Shown: positions 24,439-31,656 of the stretch, piece by piece | Layout: each line of letters starts with the position of its first letter | How positions within the stretch are numbered: position 1 is the first letter of the stretch | NCBI GenBank assembly: GCA_900768795.1 | Contig: CAAGEH010000018.1 | Coordinates: forward strand, 1-34,622 | From: an uncultured Collinsella sp. | GTDB lineage: Bacteria; Actinomycetota; Coriobacteriia; Coriobacteriales; Coriobacteriaceae | Direction: 5' to 3' | Length of the DNA stretch: 34,622 nucleotides | Program-made: the position numbers and the translations under genes | Notes under the pieces: model-generated | What the model was told of the DNA's origin: nothing | What the model saw: the letters and a program-made list of their open reading frames with translations, nothing else | Databases searched by the model: none

Positions 24439-25587
24439 CTAGTTCGAGCTGGGAAGCGTGGTCGGGGCCTCGGCGCCCAAGCGCTTGCCAAAGGCTTCGA
24501 GCAGATGGCTCGCCACGAGCGTGAGAATCAGGTAAACCACAAGCGCCACGCAGTAGACCTCCATCTGGCGGTAGTACACGCCGGCGACTGTGGTGGTGGC
24601 GTACATAAGATCGAACACTCCGATGACCGAAAGCACCGATGAGTCCTTGATGTTGATAACGAGCTCGTTGGTAAGCGCCGGAATCGCGTTCTTGATACCC
24701 TGCGGGAACACGACTTTGCGCATGGCCTGCCACTGGGAGAGGCCGAGCGAACGCGCCGCCTCCGCCTGACCTGGGTCGACCGATTCGATGCCGCCGCGCA
24801 GCACCTCCATCATGTACGCGGTGGAGTTGAGAGAAATGGTCACAAGACCGGCGGTAAACGTGCTCCAGACCTTATTGGCCTGGGTCGTATCCATGCCGAA
24901 ATCGCGCAGCACCGTAAAACCCGCATAGTAGATGAGCAGGCCCTGCACCATCATCGGCGTACCGCGCACGACCGTCGAATAGACCTTGGAGAACCCGCGA
25001 CCGACCGTCTTGAAAAAGCGGTTGAGATCGTTGTCAACGCGGTCGTTCTTCTGGATGCGAAGGAAGACCATAAGGAGCGCGAGGAAGAACGCAATAACGG
25101 TGCCGAGCACGGCAAGACCGATCGTGATCTCGATACCGCGGATGAAGAAGTCGCCGCTCTTCCACGTCATGTAGACGAGACTCGGCAAAAAGCCCGACGG
25201 GTTGGCGTTGGACGCGACGCTGACCTGCACAAGGTCTATAAACGCCATGACCGAACGGTCGATAAAGAAGACCGCCGCGATGACGACCACGATATAGCTT
25301 GCGATACGCTCCGCGCGCGCCGCCTCAGGCGTAGCGAAGGGGGATACGTCGCGATAATCGCGCCAATGCATGAGCTTGGTTACCAGTGCTGCCGCCGAAA
25401 CGATAAGCCACGCCCAGAGAATGACCCAGAGCAGGTCCTGAAAGATCCCCGTCGGCGCTAAAAAGCTCATGGGCGTGGGGTGTTTCTGCGAAAACACAAG
25501 TCCGATAGCTGCAATAACGCTCGTTCCCAAAAAGACATAGCGATGGTCGGCCTTGACGAAGGAGACCAGACGATTGATTGCTTTCAT
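24439..25587 (-). CDS. Polar amino-acid ABC transporter, permease with N-terminal membrane extension
   Basis: 382-aa inner-membrane permease of the HisM/GlnP family. The core (about 150-372) carries the EAA loop EAARSLGLSQWQAM followed by VVFPQGIKNAIP, the ATPase contact site. Before it lie about 145 extra residues with three hydrophobic segments (about 18-33, 48-70 and 92-115) not needed in minimal 220-aa permeases. A single permease gene implies a homodimer. A loop of charged residues (IQKNDRVDNDLNRFFK) interrupts the core. It starts 12 nt after the binding-protein stop. Confidence 0.9.
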   Translation of the reverse strand: MKAINRLVSFVKADHRYVFLGTSVIAAIGLVFSQKHPTPMSFLAPTGIFQDLLWVILWAWLIVSAAALVTKLMHWRDYRDVSPFATPEAARAERIASYIVVVIAAVFFIDRSVMAFIDLVQVSVASNANPSGFLPSLVYMTWKSGDFFIRGIEITIGLAVLGTVIAFFLALLMVFLRIQKNDRVDNDLNRFFKTVGRGFSKVYSTVVRGTPMMVQGLLIYYAGFTVLRDFGMDTTQANKVWSTFTAGLVTISLNSTAYMMEVLRGGIESVDPGQAEAARSLGLSQWQAMRKVVFPQGIKNAIPALTNELVINIKDSSVLSVIGVFDLMYATTTVAGVYYRQMEVYCVALVVYLILTLVASHLLEAFGKRLGAEAPTTLPSSN

Positions 25588-25599
25588 GCTGCTCCTCCC

Positions 25600-26526
25600 C
25601 TAGGACGGCTGACGCTCGAGGCACGCGTTCCACATTTGGTCGCGCTCCTCTTTCGAGACGCCTTTGAGTGTTTTATTGACAAGCTTAAGCAGCTTTTTCG
25701 AGCCCTTGCGCATGCCGACGTTGCAGTCGACCTCCTGCTTGAAGCCATGGCCCTTGGCAAAATGCACCGGCACGATACCCGGGTTCTGCTTCATGTAGCC
25801 CTTTTCGTTTTCGGTGTTGTAGGTGACGGCGTCGACCGTACCCTGCAGCAGATTGGAGAAAACCGTGGGCACCGAATCGACCGGGGTCTTGTGGATAACG
25901 CCCGGGATCTCGTCGATAACGCTGTCGAGCATGGTGTCCTTTTGTCCGAGCACCGTAGCACCCGAAAAATCGGACAGCTTGGTCGCGCTCGCGTATTTAG
26001 AACCCTCTTTGACGAACAGGCCAAAGTACCCGACGAAATACTGGTCGGAAAAATCGACCGACTGCTTGCGCTCGGGCGTGGCGGACATGCCCGCGATAAT
26101 CAGGTCGATCTGCCCGTTGTTGAGCGAGTCGATAAGGCCAGAGAAACTCTGCTTGACGGCGACGGGCTGGCCACCGAGCGCAGAGCACACGATTTTGGCG
26201 ATCTGCACATCGTAGCCATCGGCATAGGCGCCCTTGACGTTGTCGATGGGAATCGTGTACTGGCTCGGCTCCGAAACCTGCCAGTTATAGGGGGCGTAAG
26301 CGGCCTCCATGCCGATGCGGATCTTGTTCTTTCCGATGACCTGATCGGAAAGGTCCTGACGCTCGGCGCCCGTGCTGACCTTTTCGACCTTGAGCGTCGA
26401 CGGACGTTGACAGCCCGAAAGCGCCGCCGCTATCACGCCGGCGCTCGCCGAAAGGCTCGCACCAAGAAAGATGCGACGGCTCATAGCCGGAGCTGCAGCG
26501 CGCGGTTCCTGCTCGGGGAGATGCAT
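25600..26526 (-). CDS. Amino-acid ABC transporter substrate-binding lipoprotein, Tat-type signal
   Basis: 308-aa family-3 solute-binding protein that presents an amino acid to the importer. The signal region MSRRIFLGASLSASAGVIAA has a twin arginine (Arg17-Arg18) and ends in the lipobox LSGC with Cys39, so the mature protein should be a lipid-anchored Tat substrate. The binding fold has the usual IRIGMEAAYAPYNW strand and the FSGLIDSLNNGQIDLIIAGMS segment, in which LNNGQIDLIIAGM is typical. I chose the ATG at 26526 because GGAGAG lies just upstream; the next Met, at the twin arginine, lacks a site, and the open frame upstream is not needed. It is the first gene of the three-gene importer operon. 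Ligand unknown. Confidence 0.9.
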   Translation of the reverse strand: MHLPEQEPRAAAPAMSRRIFLGASLSASAGVIAAALSGCQRPSTLKVEKVSTGAERQDLSDQVIGKNKIRIGMEAAYAPYNWQVSEPSQYTIPIDNVKGAYADGYDVQIAKIVCSALGGQPVAVKQSFSGLIDSLNNGQIDLIIAGMSATPERKQSVDFSDQYFVGYFGLFVKEGSKYASATKLSDFSGATVLGQKDTMLDSVIDEIPGVIHKTPVDSVPTVFSNLLQGTVDAVTYNTENEKGYMKQNPGIVPVHFAKGHGFKQEVDCNVGMRKGSKKLLKLVNKTLKGVSKEERDQMWNACLERQPS

Positions 26527-26839
26527 AAACTCTCCTACCTGTTGAATGTTACGTAGACGTTTAGACAGGATACCGCGCAAAAAGCGCCGTAGCACCGTAT
26601 ATCAACGAATTAACGCGTTGGATATGATGACGAGCTCTCCGCATGTCATGTAAGAGCGGGGCGGCGCTGGAGGCGGAGCACTATAACCCTGCCGCCATGT
26701 TTTATACACCCGTGCGGCGGAAAAGATGGGACATACGTCCCAATTCCGTGCCCGAACCGAGCCGCAGGGTCTGGGTTCCCCAAGGCTCCTCCCCCACCAT
26801 AGAAGATGAGGAAAGGAGCGCGTAGGAAAGGAGCCGACC
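26527..26839. other. Intergenic region between the importer operon and the DUF4428 fragment
   Basis: About 310 nt without a supported gene. An inverted repeat CAACG-(8)-CGTTG at 26603-26620 lies about 80 nt ahead of the importer and might be an operator. At 26727-26742 there is a 16-bp imperfect palindrome TGGGACATACGTCCCA (see the direct-repeat entry). Just before the DUF4428 ATG the ribosome-site sequence AGGAAAGGAGC occurs twice in tandem. Confidence 0.35.
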
Positions 26840-27121
26840 ATGGGACTCTTCGACAAGTTTCTCGAGAAAAAGGAATGCGGAATCTGCGGCAAGGAGCTCG
26901 GGCTTTTGGGCAAGACCAAGCTCCAGGACGGCTACGTGTGCAAGGACTGCGCCCGCGGCCTCTCCCCGTTTTTCACCCGTGCGCGCGAATCGACCGTAGC
27001 CCAGATCGAGCAGCAGCTCGCCTGGCGCGAGAAGAACCGCGAGCGCGTCGCCGCGAGCATGCGCCGCTGCCGACGCGTACGGTCGAGGCCAGCCACGTGC
27101 ACGCCGATCGGTGCAGCGTAG
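26840..27121 (+). CDS. DUF4428-like zinc-binding protein, C-terminally truncated
   Basis: 93-aa open frame beginning MGLFDKFLEKKECGICGKEL, a start typical of DUF4428 proteins. Two Cys pairs (CGIC and CKDC) bind a metal, followed by RGLSPFF and a charged helix to about residue 70. After NRERVAA the frame becomes Arg-rich and ends, whereas family members normally continue with a folded domain of 100 or more residues. Another frame contains ADAYGRGQ just beyond, similar to the usual continuation, so a frameshift near 27060 followed by loss of the rest is likely. The ribosome site AAAGGAG is good, so the short product may be made. Probably a decayed gene. Confidence 0.6.
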   Translation: MGLFDKFLEKKECGICGKELGLLGKTKLQDGYVCKDCARGLSPFFTRARESTVAQIEQQLAWREKNRERVAASMRRCRRVRSRPATCTPIGAA

Positions 27122-27358
27122 GTAGGCCACGACGCCCCAAATCGAGAAGGCAACGGCAGCGATGCGCATTCGGATGGATCGATCGAGCAGCCATCCCAAC
27201 GGACTCGAGAGAACGGCGATTTCGCGTGCCGAAGCAGTTGTTTCCACGGGAGCAGGACCAAACGCAGAGGTGACAAGCATAGCGGCCAATAACAGAAGAC
27301 CGGCGAGCACGCCGCTCGCCTTTGCGATCCTCTGCGCCCGTGCGCCCCCAGCGTCCAT
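27122..27358 (-). pseudogene. N-terminal fragment of a membrane protein
   Basis: A minus-strand frame opens at ATG 27358 after a GGGGAGG ribosome site. It encodes a basic start, a hydrophobic helix (GVLAGLLLLAAMLVTSAFG) and, about 45 residues on, a second (MRIAAVAFSIWGVVAYL). Beyond about 27120 the frame runs antisense through the DUF4428 gene and loses plausibility. I read it as the truncated 5' part of an unknown two-or-more-helix membrane protein, joined tail-to-tail to the truncated DUF4428 gene. A chance frame cannot be excluded. Confidence 0.35.
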
Positions 27359-27360
27359 AC

Positions 27361-27542
27361 TTACCACGCCTCCCCGTAGTCGGCTTTATCAGAAGCATAA
27401 ACGGAGAGGCGGCTCAATCTATGGAACATCCGTCCCAATTTCGTGAGCGGCATAGCGGCACTCAGCGGGCTGTAGTACTGGCGGCCGTTTCGCTTACGTG
27501 AAAAGGGAAGAGAACGACTTGGGAAATCGTCTTGTATTAACG
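27361..27542 (-). other. Scar region upstream of the membrane fragment
   Basis: No intact gene. A minus-strand frame ending in TAA at 27361-27363, 2 nt before the membrane-fragment ATG, encodes a plausible tail (MPLTKLGRMFHRLSRLSVYA then 10 more residues). It contains the second copy of the 24-bp repeat. The frame continues antisense into the epimerase gene, so only this part could be real. It may be the 3' end of a lost gene that was once coupled to the membrane protein. Confidence 0.3.
27501..27531 (-). terminator. Weak terminator after the epimerase gene
   Basis: On the minus strand ACGATT / AGTCGT form a 6-7 bp stem with a 5-nt loop, followed by TCTCTTCCCTTTT. The stem includes a wobble pair, so strength is doubtful. 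Confidence 0.35.
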
Positions 27543-28436
27543 CTAGAAAACGGAGACGGTAAAGGAACGCGTGTCGGTCTTGCCCGGCGCCAAGGTCGTG
27601 ATGTTCTCTTTGTGCTCGAACACATTGTCCTCGGTATCGATCGTTGAGTGACCGGTCCAAGGCTCGAGCGCGATAAAGGGAGCGTCGTTCATAGGCGACC
27701 AAACGCCGATGAATTTGAAGCCCTCAAAATCGATCTTGATGCCGTGACCGCTCTTTTTGCCTTCGAGCTTGAGCGTGGAGTCGGGCACATCGGTGAGAAC
27801 GATGGCGTCTTTGGCGAAGCTGTCGCGCGTGAGCAGAAGCGTATCGGAATTGTCGGGCGCGATATAAGAGCCGTTGAACGTCACGAGACCGTCCGGCGTG
27901 ATAACCGGGACTTTGCAGCTCCAGGGTTTGGTGAACTTGAGCTCGTAATCCTCGAAGGCTTCGTCTTCAGTGCCCGGTACCGGCACGTTGAACGCGGGAT
28001 GTCCGCCCACGGAGAACGGTAGGTCGACATCGCCCGTATTGGTCACGGCGAACGTCGTGGTAAGCGAGCCGTCAGGATTGATGGCATACGTCATGTTGAG
28101 TTTGAAATCGAACGGGTAGACCGCGCGCATCTCGTCGTTGCTCACGAGCTCGTACGTCGCGCTCGAACCGTCCTCGCTCACGCTCATGAGCTTGTGCTCG
28201 TTAATGCGCGCAAGACCGTGGCGCGGCATCGTGCAGTCTCCTTGCGCGCTCGTCGCTCGACCGTCGCGTAGCGAACCCACAATCGGGAAGAGAATCGGGG
28301 CGTGCTTTCCCCAAAACGCGGGGTCGGCCTGCCACAGATATTCGTTTCCGGACACCTTGTAGCTCGAAAGCTGAGCGCCCATCGAATCGATAGTGGCAGA
28401 CGCGTTACCTGCCGAAATCGTAGTGAACGTTGACAT
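27543..28436 (-). CDS. Aldose 1-epimerase family protein
   Basis: 297-aa cytosolic galactose-mutarotase-fold protein of the LacX/YeaD-like branch, probably interconverting anomers of a sugar or sugar phosphate. Visible signatures are FGKHAPILFPIVG-type NGRL region (WGKHAPILFPIVGSLRDG), the catalytic His in TMPRHGLAR, GGHPAFN with the second His, and the C-terminal FIALEPWTG carrying the catalytic Glu. Length is normal. The ATG at 28436 is preceded by AAAGGAT; the longer frame upstream has no site. It stands alone, with its own candidate promoter. Substrate unknown. Confidence 0.87.
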   Translation of the reverse strand: MSTFTTISAGNASATIDSMGAQLSSYKVSGNEYLWQADPAFWGKHAPILFPIVGSLRDGRATSAQGDCTMPRHGLARINEHKLMSVSEDGSSATYELVSNDEMRAVYPFDFKLNMTYAINPDGSLTTTFAVTNTGDVDLPFSVGGHPAFNVPVPGTEDEAFEDYELKFTKPWSCKVPVITPDGLVTFNGSYIAPDNSDTLLLTRDSFAKDAIVLTDVPDSTLKLEGKKSGHGIKIDFEGFKFIGVWSPMNDAPFIALEPWTGHSTIDTEDNVFEHKENITTLAPGKTDTRSFTVSVF

Positions 28437-28494
28437 AACGATCCTTTCGGTCTGAATCGGGCGCGCTGCCGGGAAGCGCAACAATATCGCCCCC

Positions 28495-28523
28495 ACTATA
28501 TACCCGATGCGAGCATATGGTGA
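28495..28523 (-). promoter_or_regulatory. Candidate promoter of the epimerase gene
   Basis: TATAGT (28495-28500) with TCACCA 17 nt upstream on the minus strand. Predicted start about 28488, leaving a leader of about 50 nt. Confidence 0.42.
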
Positions 28524-28578
28524 GGGCGATTGCGTGACGATTGGCTTGGCACCGACTCGTGAAAACGAGCGCGCAGAC

Positions 28579-29652
28579 CTAATTCATCGTAACGTTGTTT
28601 TCGAAGTAGTCGACCATGACATCGAATGCGGGGTTATCACTGTGGTTGTGCGAATCATCTGTTGCGTCCAAAACCTGATCATAGGTACGCGTTCCGAGAT
28701 ATTGCAGCAAGGTGATTTCATTCGCCTCGCCCATGGAATAGTACTTGTCGGGGTCGCTCGATGCTTCACGCTTGTACTCGGCAATCTGCCTGCCCCACTC
28801 GAACTCTGAAAGATAAACAGCGCCCTCATCCGAGTGAGCGACATCGCCCCAACCACAATCAGCGGGAGATGCCCAATCGGTCTCATCATCGTAATACCAA
28901 AGAGCACACACTTCTAAATCGGGGTATTTTTTGGAAGTTACCGTTATTGAGTCGTCCCTTTTTTCGACATTTACGCGACCATACCAGCCTGACGGAAGCT
29001 TGACAGTGAAATGAGCAGTTTTAATCGTCAGCTCCGCCTCCTTTTTCTGCTCGACCGCATCCGTATGGCGCTTTGTCGCTGCAGATTTCAGCGACCCCGC
29101 GTCAGCCGCGCCGTCGCCCGTGTCTTTGCCTGCGTATTCATATGCTTGCGAGATCTCGTCGTCCGTCACATCGAGAGCGGCAATCGGCGACAGGTCAAAT
29201 CCGCCTTGGTCGGTCGCCTCAATGGCTTCGCCCTCCTTCGGGTTTTTGAACGACACCTCGAGCGCGGTATTGGGCACGCTATAGATCGTGCCGTCTGCAG
29301 CAAAAGGCGAAGCGGCAACCGTAAGCTTGTACTTTCCCTGCTTCAACTTGATGCCGTCGCCATCGGTATTGACGTATTGCACCTCGTCGACCTTTTTCTT
29401 GTCGAGATCGGTACCCCTGATCTGCACGGGAACACGCGACGCGCCGTTTGCGGTGTTCCAGGAGCCATCCGACGCCTTAACGCTGATGTGCACCGTGTGG
29501 ACGTCCACGTCGACGCGGTCGATTACCGACCTGCTCGATTTTGAATTGTTGGTCATAAACCAGACACCGCCGGCGATTGCCACAGCTAAAACCGCGACAA
29601 CGGCGCAAACGATTACCACAATCTTGGTGTTGTTCTTTTTCTTTTGATCCAC
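28579..29652 (-). CDS. Membrane-anchored protein; downstream part of a split zinc-ribbon gene
   Basis: 357-codon open frame from a GTG. It has a short basic start, one membrane helix (about 11-33) and a large extracellular part of about 320 residues. Its first portion (about 40-140) looks like a beta-rich domain; a later portion (about 215-355) contains FTVKLPSGWYGRVNV and VCALWYYDD. I recognise no named family. The GTG has no ribosome site. The same frame continues upstream through an APAPQ-repeat linker to a TAG at 29872-29874 and beyond it to a zinc ribbon, so this is very likely the downstream part of a zinc-ribbon/membrane gene like those at 19982 and 21113. Whether the present frame is translated is doubtful. 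Fully open and unmutated downstream of the TAG. Confidence 0.6.
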   Translation of the reverse strand: MDQKKKNNTKIVVIVCAVVAVLAVAIAGGVWFMTNNSKSSRSVIDRVDVDVHTVHISVKASDGSWNTANGASRVPVQIRGTDLDKKKVDEVQYVNTDGDGIKLKQGKYKLTVAASPFAADGTIYSVPNTALEVSFKNPKEGEAIEATDQGGFDLSPIAALDVTDDEISQAYEYAGKDTGDGAADAGSLKSAATKRHTDAVEQKKEAELTIKTAHFTVKLPSGWYGRVNVEKRDDSITVTSKKYPDLEVCALWYYDDETDWASPADCGWGDVAHSDEGAVYLSEFEWGRQIAEYKREASSDPDKYYSMGEANEITLLQYLGTRTYDQVLDATDDSHNHSDNPAFDVMVDYFENNVTMN

Positions 29653-29670
29653 AGGGTTTTGGAACGCGGC

Positions 29671-29790
29671 GCCCTGGGGCGCCGGTGCTTGGGGCGCAGG
29701 AGCTTGAGGTGCCGGGGCTTGAGGCGCAGGAGCTTGAGGTGCCGGGGCTTGAGGCGCAGGAGCTTGAGGTGCCGGGGCTTGGGGCGCAGA
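29671..29790 (-). repeat. 30-bp tandem repeat encoding an APAPQ linker
   Basis: A 30-bp unit (GAGGTGCCGGGGCTTGAGGC then GCAGGAGCTT on the plus strand) is repeated almost exactly about three times, at 29701-29790, with a diverged partial copy before it. On the minus strand it encodes alternating PQAPA, a rigid Pro-rich linker. Such repeats change length by slippage in whole-codon steps. Confidence 0.8.
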
Positions 29791-29871
29791 CGCCGCCTGC
29801 GGGAACCTCTGGGTTTGGGAAAGCGTCCCTGCATCCTGAGGCTGCTGCGCAGAATTGGCTGGCGCCGCCGC

Positions 29872-30102
29872 CTAAGGGAGAGAGGCTCCGCAGGAAGCAC
29901 AGAAACGCTCACTCTGACTATATGACGCACCGCATTTTGGACAGCAGGGTTGAGCGGAATCGTTCGTCTGCGAGTACTCCGGAGAAGCGGGCGAAGCACC
30001 CTGCGCCGCCTCCTGCCCTGCCGCCGCCCCTCGGAGCGCTATCTTTTGCCCCGTCGCCAGCTCCTCGCTCGGAGCGCTATCTTTTTGCCTCGTTGCAAGA
30101 CT
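29872..30102 (-). pseudogene. Zinc-ribbon head of the split gene, ending in in-frame TAG
   Basis: In exact frame with the downstream membrane protein this stretch encodes CCPKCGASYSQSERFCASCG then ASLP and a TAG at 29872-29874. The four-Cys ribbon closely matches the two intact zinc-ribbon proteins upstream. The frame is open back to a TGA at 30103-30105, but there is no ATG, GTG or TTG in between, so the start is also lost or lies in another frame. The preceding Ala/Gly/Gln-rich stretch (QGASPASPEYSQTNDSAQP) looks like a linker, so an earlier ribbon may have been deleted. The stop may have arisen from CAG to TAG in this Gln-rich region. Confidence 0.6.
30030..30099. repeat. 38-bp-spaced direct repeat upstream of the MFS gene
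   Basis: CTCGGAGCGCTATCTTTTGCC (30030-30050) recurs with one extra T at 30068-30089, and the similarity continues for about 10 more bases with a few changes. It looks like a tandem duplication of a unit of about 38 bp, just where the split zinc-ribbon frame loses its start. Confidence 0.6.
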
Positions 30103-30152
30103 TCACTTCTCGCCAGCCCGTCAGCCTTCGTTCCTCGCCAAACAATGCAGTT

Positions 30153-30162
30153 GTGCTAGGCT
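30153..30162 (+). promoter_or_regulatory. Candidate extended -10 promoter of the MFS gene
   Basis: GTGCTAGGCT contains TGC-TAGGCT, the same extended -10 form seen upstream of pepT and the first zinc-ribbon gene. No convincing -35. The leader would be about 155 nt. Confidence 0.35.
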
Positions 30163-30323
30163 TTATGCGTTTTTGCCGCCACGCCCCGGCGCACACAAGC
30201 AGTACGCATCGCCCCCCTGCGATGGCTGCAAAAATGCACTGCTACATACGCGCAACACCGGCGGAAGCCCGTCGTTGCAGCGCACACGGCATCGCGATTC
30301 ACCAACCACGAATGGAGCACTTC

Positions 30324-31535
30324 GTGTCATCTGCCATGGCGTCCCGTCCAATCTCCCCCGCGCGAAAACGCCTCTGCCTCGCGTTGCTTGTCCTTCTTGG
30401 ATTCACGCTTGGCTGCTCTGAGTTCGTCGTCATCGGGATCGAAAGCGACCTGGCACGCGAGCTCAATATTTCCCTTGCAACCGCAGGTCAACTCATCAGC
30501 ACCTTTTCTCTGACCTACGCCGTCATGACGCCCGTTCTCGCGCTTTCGACCGGTCGATTTAAACGCTACACGCTTCTCGTCGCCTATTGCCTCATTTTTG
30601 TAGCTGGCAACGTTGTCGCAGCGCTAGCCCCCAGCTTTGAAGTGCTGATGGTCGCACGCGTTATGCTTGGAGCCGTTTCGGGGGCGCTGCTTGCGGTGAG
30701 CGTTACGTACATTCCCGAGCTGACGGATACCAAAAAGACATCGCTCGTCATATCTATTGTGTATGCAGCGTTTTCAGTCGCCATGGTATTTGTGACCTCA
30801 GCAGGCAAAATCATGGCCGATACCGTCGGTTGGCATGTCGCCATGTATTCTGCGCTTGCGTTTGCCGTAATCGTCTGCACCCTGCTGATCGCATTTATGC
30901 CCCGAACGGGCGCGACCGACGAACCCGCCACCTTCGGTGAACAGGCGGCGCTTCTCAAGGAGCCCGCCATCATCACGGGTATGCTGATTTTCCTGTTTGG
31001 CGTCGGTTCCGTTTACGTGTTTTATGGCTACGTCACGCCCTACCTCGAACAGGTGCTGGGCATGGGCACGTTCGAAGCAAGCAGCACGCTCATGGCATAT
31101 GGATGCTTCTGCCTCATCTCCAATATTCTCGGCGGATGGATTGACGCGCGATTCGGCATGCGCGCGCTGCTTGTGACATTTATTATGCAGGCTGCCGTGC
31201 TGTTCGGACTTTTCGCTGCGGGTTCGAGCATGCCCGCTGCGCTCGTTTTGATTTTCTGCGTCGCGACGCTCATGTACCTGTTTAGCGTAAGCTGCATCAC
31301 GCTGTTCATGCGTATAGCCCGCACGCGCCATCCCAAGGCAATGGTACTTGCGAGTTCACTGGAGCCGCTGGCGTTCAACATCGGCATTTCATTTGGCACC
31401 GCAATGGGCGGCGTTGTGGTAAGTGGAGTCGGCATTCGATTTGCGGGCGCTGTCGGAGCCGCGTTTGCGCTGCTCGCATGGGCGCTCGTCATCGTGACGC
31501 TCAGACTGGCAAGACGTAAGAGTGCTCTAGTCTAG
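30324..31535 (+). CDS. MFS transporter, DHA1-type drug or sugar efflux
   Basis: 403-aa integral membrane protein with 12 predicted helices, of the major facilitator branch that includes SotB, YdhP and CmlA exporters. The first helix contains LVLLGFTLGCSEFVVIG, and between helices 2 and 3 there is a shortened motif (ALSTGRFKRYTLL); GARVMLGAVSGA-like motif C region reads ARVMLGAVSGALLAVS. It should export a small hydrophobic compound or sugar using the proton gradient; substrate unknown. I chose the GTG at 30324 because GGAG lies 6-7 nt upstream within the alternative ATG (30312). A much longer in-frame extension upstream is antisense to the split zinc-ribbon gene and is not real. Confidence 0.88.
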   Translation: MSSAMASRPISPARKRLCLALLVLLGFTLGCSEFVVIGIESDLARELNISLATAGQLISTFSLTYAVMTPVLALSTGRFKRYTLLVAYCLIFVAGNVVAALAPSFEVLMVARVMLGAVSGALLAVSVTYIPELTDTKKTSLVISIVYAAFSVAMVFVTSAGKIMADTVGWHVAMYSALAFAVIVCTLLIAFMPRTGATDEPATFGEQAALLKEPAIITGMLIFLFGVGSVYVFYGYVTPYLEQVLGMGTFEASSTLMAYGCFCLISNILGGWIDARFGMRALLVTFIMQAAVLFGLFAAGSSMPAALVLIFCVATLMYLFSVSCITLFMRIARTRHPKAMVLASSLEPLAFNIGISFGTAMGGVVVSGVGIRFAGAVGAAFALLAWALVIVTLRLARRKSALV

Positions 31536-31656
31536 ACTGCTCCGGCACTTCGCTCCGCCCCTCCCCCGATTCACTCTCTCTTTTGGTTCGAGCCCCGCCC
31601 CATTCGATTTCCCCCAATTCGAACTGCAAATCGTTCAAAACTAGCGCGTGATGCAA

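Larger units (their letters stand above)
26727..27445. repeat. Direct repeat pair flanking the DUF4428/membrane-fragment segment
   Basis: TGGGACATACGTCCCA with the following ATTCCGTG (26727-26750) and TGGAACATCCGTCCCA with ATTTCGTG (27422-27445) match at 21 of 24 positions, in the same orientation and 695 bp apart. Read on the minus strand both could encode a related tail (T-E/K-L-G-R-M-S/F-H). They may be duplicated gene ends, operators, or the footprints of a rearrangement. Confidence 0.55.

Noticed and set aside
29577..30323. Long N-terminal extension of the MFS frame
   Set aside because: The first 249 codons are antisense to the zinc-ribbon gene and reflect its repeat linker. A proper start with GGAG exists at 30324.
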